8,334 bases of DNA from positions 1 through 8,334 of the forward strand of contig CAMWWR010000059.1 of assembly GCA_947178045.1 (NCBI GenBank), in the 5' to 3' direction. The stretch is from an uncultured Clostridia bacterium (GTDB lineage Bacteria; Bacillota; Clostridia; Lachnospirales; Lachnospiraceae). Positions within the stretch are counted from its first letter, which is position 1. Each line of letters begins with the position of its first letter. The notes below the pieces were generated by a model. That model saw nothing but the letters and a program-made list of their open reading frames with translations. It had not been told where the DNA came from and searched no databases. Made by a program: the position numbers and the translations under genes. This document shows positions 5,653-8,334 of the stretch, piece by piece.

Positions 5653-7209
5653 ATGCAGACTTATGAGGAAGCTCTTGACTTTTTAGACCATATCGGGAAA
5701 TACGGCGCGCATCCGGGCATTGAAAATTCCGCCAGACTGCTTGAAGCGCTCGGCCACCCGGAGCGCGGACTGAAAATCATCCATGTGGCAGGGACGAACG
5801 GCAAGGGATCCGTCTGCGCCTTCCTCGCGGATATGCTCACGGCGCAGGGATACCGCACCGGACTTTTTATTTCTCCCCATCTGGTCGATATCCGCGAGCG
5901 CATTCAGCTTGACCGGGAGCTGATCGGAAAGGATGCTTTTGCCTCCTGCTTCCGCTTGGTACAGGAGGCGGCCGAAGCGCTTGCGCAGGAGGGCTATACC
6001 GGCATCACCTATTTTGACTATCTCTTTGCGGCGGCTCTCTGCTGGTACAGGGAACAGTCGCCGGACTATGTCGTCGTCGAGACCGGACTCGGCGGGCGAA
6101 TGGATTCCACCAACGCCGTCGCCGCCCCCGTTCTCACAATCATCACATCGATCAGCCTGGACCACACGGAAATTCTCGGGGATACGATCGCGAAAATCGC
6201 CGCCGAAAAGGCGGGTATCATAAAGCCGGGCGTACCGCTCATTTACTGTGCCGATGAGCCGGACGCCTGCGAGGTAATCGGGCAGGCTGCGGACGCGGCA
6301 GCAGCGCCGCGCATCGGCGTCGGCCGGCGGCACTGTATACAGATTTCGCCGGAACCGGCGAAGGAAGAGGCAGACGATTTCCGCTCTTCGGCCTCCTCTG
6401 CTTCCGGCCGGCTTAAATTCCTCTTTTGCCTGCCCGCGGCAGAATGCGGCGCAATGGGGAGCGGCATCCGCGAGATGCTGACCGTGAACAGCCCTGCCCT
6501 CTACCAGGCAGAGAACGCAGCGATCGCCTACACGGCCGCACTCTGGCTGTATCTACATTCTCCTGAGGCTCCCTGTCCGGCAGATACGGACTCCCGCACA
6601 ATTCCGGTTCCCGAACAGGTGCGTGCCGCGCTGCAGCGCGGGCTTGCCCGCTCGGTCTGGGAGGGGCGCTTTGAAGAAATTTTCCCGAATGTCTACATCG
6701 ACGGCGCGCACAATGCCGACGGCATTCGCATGCTGCTCGCCTCCGTCCGCCCTGTTGCCGCGGGACACCCGGTCACTCTGCTCTTCTCCGCGGTAAAAGA
6801 GAAGGATACCTCCGAGATGATCCGTGAGCTCTGCGAGAGCGGGCTGTTCTGCCGTTATCTGGTTACGACCGTGGGCGGCGTGCGCGCCATCGCTCCGGAA
6901 CAGCTTAAGGAGCATTTTCTTGCGCATACCGATGCCACTGTCATGGCGTACGATTCCCCACAGGAAGCATTCGCTGCCGCGCTGGAACTGACAGGAATGG
7001 GCGGTGTTCTCTCCGGCAAAATCAGCGTAAAGGAAAATAGCAACATTCCTTTTACCAGAATCATCCAGGCACAACCGGGCAATCCGGATGACGGGAAAGC
7101 GCCTGACAAACCGGATGAAATTCTGCTGTGCGCAGGCTCTCTCTATCTTGTCGGCATCATCAAAGAGCTGCTGCCCGCCTCCTTCAAAACCATACACTCT
7201 TTTCGGTAA
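5653..7209 (+). CDS. folC: Bifunctional folylpolyglutamate synthase / dihydrofolate synthase
   Basis: Cytoplasmic ATP-dependent ligase of the Mur-ligase-like FolC family, adding glutamate to dihydropteroate and to folates so that they are kept in the cell. The N-terminal ATPase domain has the P-loop HVAGTNGKGSV (44-54), SPHLVDIRERI (74-84), ETGLGGRMDSTN (143-154), SLDHTEILGDTIAKIAAEKA (168-187) and GIIK (188-191). The C-terminal domain has the conserved YIDGAHN (348-354) and ends in GSLYLVGIIKELL (495-507). At 518 residues it is longer than the roughly 420-440 usual for FolC. The extra length lies mainly near 232-252, 303-317 and 455-487, all hydrophilic and probably surface loops. The ATG at 5653 is preceded by AAAGAGG with 9 bases of spacing. 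It is probably expressed with or after htrA. The last 22 codons overlap the 3' end of the opposing gene. Confidence 0.95.
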   Translation: MQTYEEALDFLDHIGKYGAHPGIENSARLLEALGHPERGLKIIHVAGTNGKGSVCAFLADMLTAQGYRTGLFISPHLVDIRERIQLDRELIGKDAFASCFRLVQEAAEALAQEGYTGITYFDYLFAAALCWYREQSPDYVVVETGLGGRMDSTNAVAAPVLTIITSISLDHTEILGDTIAKIAAEKAGIIKPGVPLIYCADEPDACEVIGQAADAAAAPRIGVGRRHCIQISPEPAKEEADDFRSSASSASGRLKFLFCLPAAECGAMGSGIREMLTVNSPALYQAENAAIAYTAALWLYLHSPEAPCPADTDSRTIPVPEQVRAALQRGLARSVWEGRFEEIFPNVYIDGAHNADGIRMLLASVRPVAAGHPVTLLFSAVKEKDTSEMIRELCESGLFCRYLVTTVGGVRAIAPEQLKEHFLAHTDATVMAYDSPQEAFAAALELTGMGGVLSGKISVKENSNIPFTRIIQAQPGNPDDGKAPDKPDEILLCAGSLYLVGIIKELLPASFKTIHSFR

Positions 7210-8334
7210 AAGCAGACGCCGTAAACCGTAATGTCCGAATATCCGATCCGGATAAGCTCCGCCTTATAGTTTTTTTCCGCTGCCTGTGCAAGTGCCTCGC
7301 GGCATTTCTCTTCCATCTGTGAAAATTCCCTGGCCACCTTCAATTCAAAGAGAAACGCCCTCCCGCGCACCGAAAGAGCCTGCATCACAATATCCGGCCT
7401 GCCGTCCCCGCTCTCACGGTTGGAATATACCCTGTACCGCCCCATTCCGGACAGCAATCCCACCATGAAACCATGATAATAATTCTCCGCGAAATCAAAA
7501 TAGCTGATTGAGTCCTGAAGCTGCTCCGAAACAAAATTGCCGAATGTCTCACAGTCGCGGTTTTCAATCGCACACAGCAGAGCCGAGCGGTCAAGTCCCT
7601 TTACTTTTCCCTCAAACCACTGCGAAATCGTATTTTCATAAATGCTCAGCACTTCCTCATTCGGTACGGTCAGCCGAAGATAAAGCTTCCTGTTTTCAAA
7701 CCGCTCTGCTGTCTTCTTTAAATAACCCGTAAAAAACAGAAAGCTCCAGATGTTATCCTGCGAGCCGTGCAGATCTCCGTAAGTAATATCCTCCTGTATC
7801 GGTTTTTCAATGCCCTCCCCCGCAATAAGACGCTCAATTTCCGCGCGGGCATTGAAATCCGCATATTCCACCATCTCCCTTACAATACTGTTGGAGGATG
7901 TGTTTGCCCAGTATGCCTTCGGGGTAAACCAGGTCCTGTTTTTGTTGTCGTCCACACAGCGTACAATGCTCCATGGGTTGTAAATTTCCGTTTCCCCAAA
8001 CAGGTATCCGTCATACCATTTTTTCACTTCCTCCGTCCGGTCTTCCAGCCCGTAGGCCTTAAGCATCACCTGTACTTCCTCCTGCGTAAAACCAAAGTAT
8101 TCCGCATAATCGGGGTCGAGGATGGAAATCACCTTTAAATTGTTTAAACCCGTAAAAATGCTTTCCTTGCTGATGCGCAGGCATCCTGTGATTACAGCAA
8201 ACTGCAATGCATCGTTCGTTTTTAACGCAGACTCAAACAACGAGCGGATAAAATCCGTCATCCGGTCATAAAATCCCCTGAAATACGCATTTTCCAGCGG
8301 CACATCATACTCGTCAATCAGGATGACTGCCTTG
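7143..8334 (-). CDS. AAA-ATPase-like protein with C-terminal PD-(D/E)XK nuclease domain (start cut by right edge)
   Basis: The frame is open through the right edge: 396 codons plus stop are visible, and the N-terminal part with the Walker A motif is missing. The first visible residues, KAVILIDEYDVPLENA, are a Walker B-type motif, so a GTG at 8303 lies inside the protein and is not its start. Next come the family signatures FAVITGCLRISKESIFTGLNN and KKWYDGYLFGETEIYNPWSI. The C-terminal third has a PD-(D/E)XK nuclease pattern: Asp in GDGRPDIVM (codon 7392-7394), then Glu and Lys in FLFELKV (7344-7346 and 7338-7340). This is the AAA-ATPase-like plus DUF1703-type nuclease family, often present in many copies in Clostridia and Bacteroidetes; its role is not established. 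By eye it is less GC-rich than its neighbours. The last residues (MVLKEAGSSSLMMPTR) are read from the strand opposite folC and look like a non-native tail. Confidence 0.88.
   Translation of the reverse strand, partial: KAVILIDEYDVPLENAYFRGFYDRMTDFIRSLFESALKTNDALQFAVITGCLRISKESIFTGLNNLKVISILDPDYAEYFGFTQEEVQVMLKAYGLEDRTEEVKKWYDGYLFGETEIYNPWSIVRCVDDNKNRTWFTPKAYWANTSSNSIVREMVEYADFNARAEIERLIAGEGIEKPIQEDITYGDLHGSQDNIWSFLFFTGYLKKTAERFENRKLYLRLTVPNEEVLSIYENTISQWFEGKVKGLDRSALLCAIENRDCETFGNFVSEQLQDSISYFDFAENYYHGFMVGLLSGMGRYRVYSNRESGDGRPDIVMQALSVRGRAFLFELKVAREFSQMEEKCREALAQAAEKNYKAELIRIGYSDITVYGVCFYRKECMVLKEAGSSSLMMPTR

Noticed and set aside
8301..8303. GTG at 8303 as the start of the right-end gene
   Set aside because: The frame continues upstream to the edge and encodes KAVILIDEYD, the family's Walker B motif, so this is an internal valine.

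Overview
The window looks like chromosomal DNA of a fairly GC-rich Clostridia, most likely a Lachnospiraceae-type gut anaerobe. This is inferred from the gene families (a divergent ClpX paralog, a WbaP/WcaJ-type polyprenyl sugar transferase, a membrane-anchored HtrA with a long cytoplasmic tail, FolC, and an AAA-ATPase-like/PD-(D/E)XK gene of the kind that is multicopy in these genomes) and from the strong GGAGG-type ribosome binding sites. No RNA gene, CRISPR array, insertion sequence or origin is visible. No undescribed defence or mobile system can be demonstrated; the most notable items are a divergent ClpX paralog, its coupling to a polysaccharide gene, and the shared regulatory region with htrA.

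Layout. Positions 1-571 (minus) hold the N-terminal part of an unrecognised membrane-anchored protein with a Pro/Thr linker, cut by the left edge. After a gap of about 200 bases with a candidate promoter come two minus-strand genes in tight succession: the initiating sugar phosphotransferase of a surface polysaccharide (2159-3610) followed 12 bases later by the clpX-like gene (770-2146). A divergent intergenic region of about 350 bases (3611-3963) holds several dyads, a 10-bp-period direct repeat and candidate promoters for both directions. On the plus strand follow an HtrA/DegP-like serine protease (3964-5493) and folC (5653-7209), separated by 159 bases without a visible terminator. The right end is a minus-strand AAA-ATPase-like gene with a C-terminal PD-(D/E)XK nuclease domain, cut by the right edge. 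Its 3' end overlaps the 3' end of folC by 67 bp.

How the genes may work together. Three of the genes belong to cell-envelope and protein quality-control functions: polysaccharide initiation at the membrane, an ATP-dependent unfoldase, and an extracytoplasmic protease. The sugar transferase and clpX-like gene are probably one transcript and share an upstream region with htrA, so a common envelope-stress response is a reasonable hypothesis but is not shown by sequence alone. FolC (folate polyglutamylation) is housekeeping. The right-hand AAA/PD-(D/E)XK gene appears less GC-rich by eye and lacks its own 3' spacer, consistent with a later arrival.
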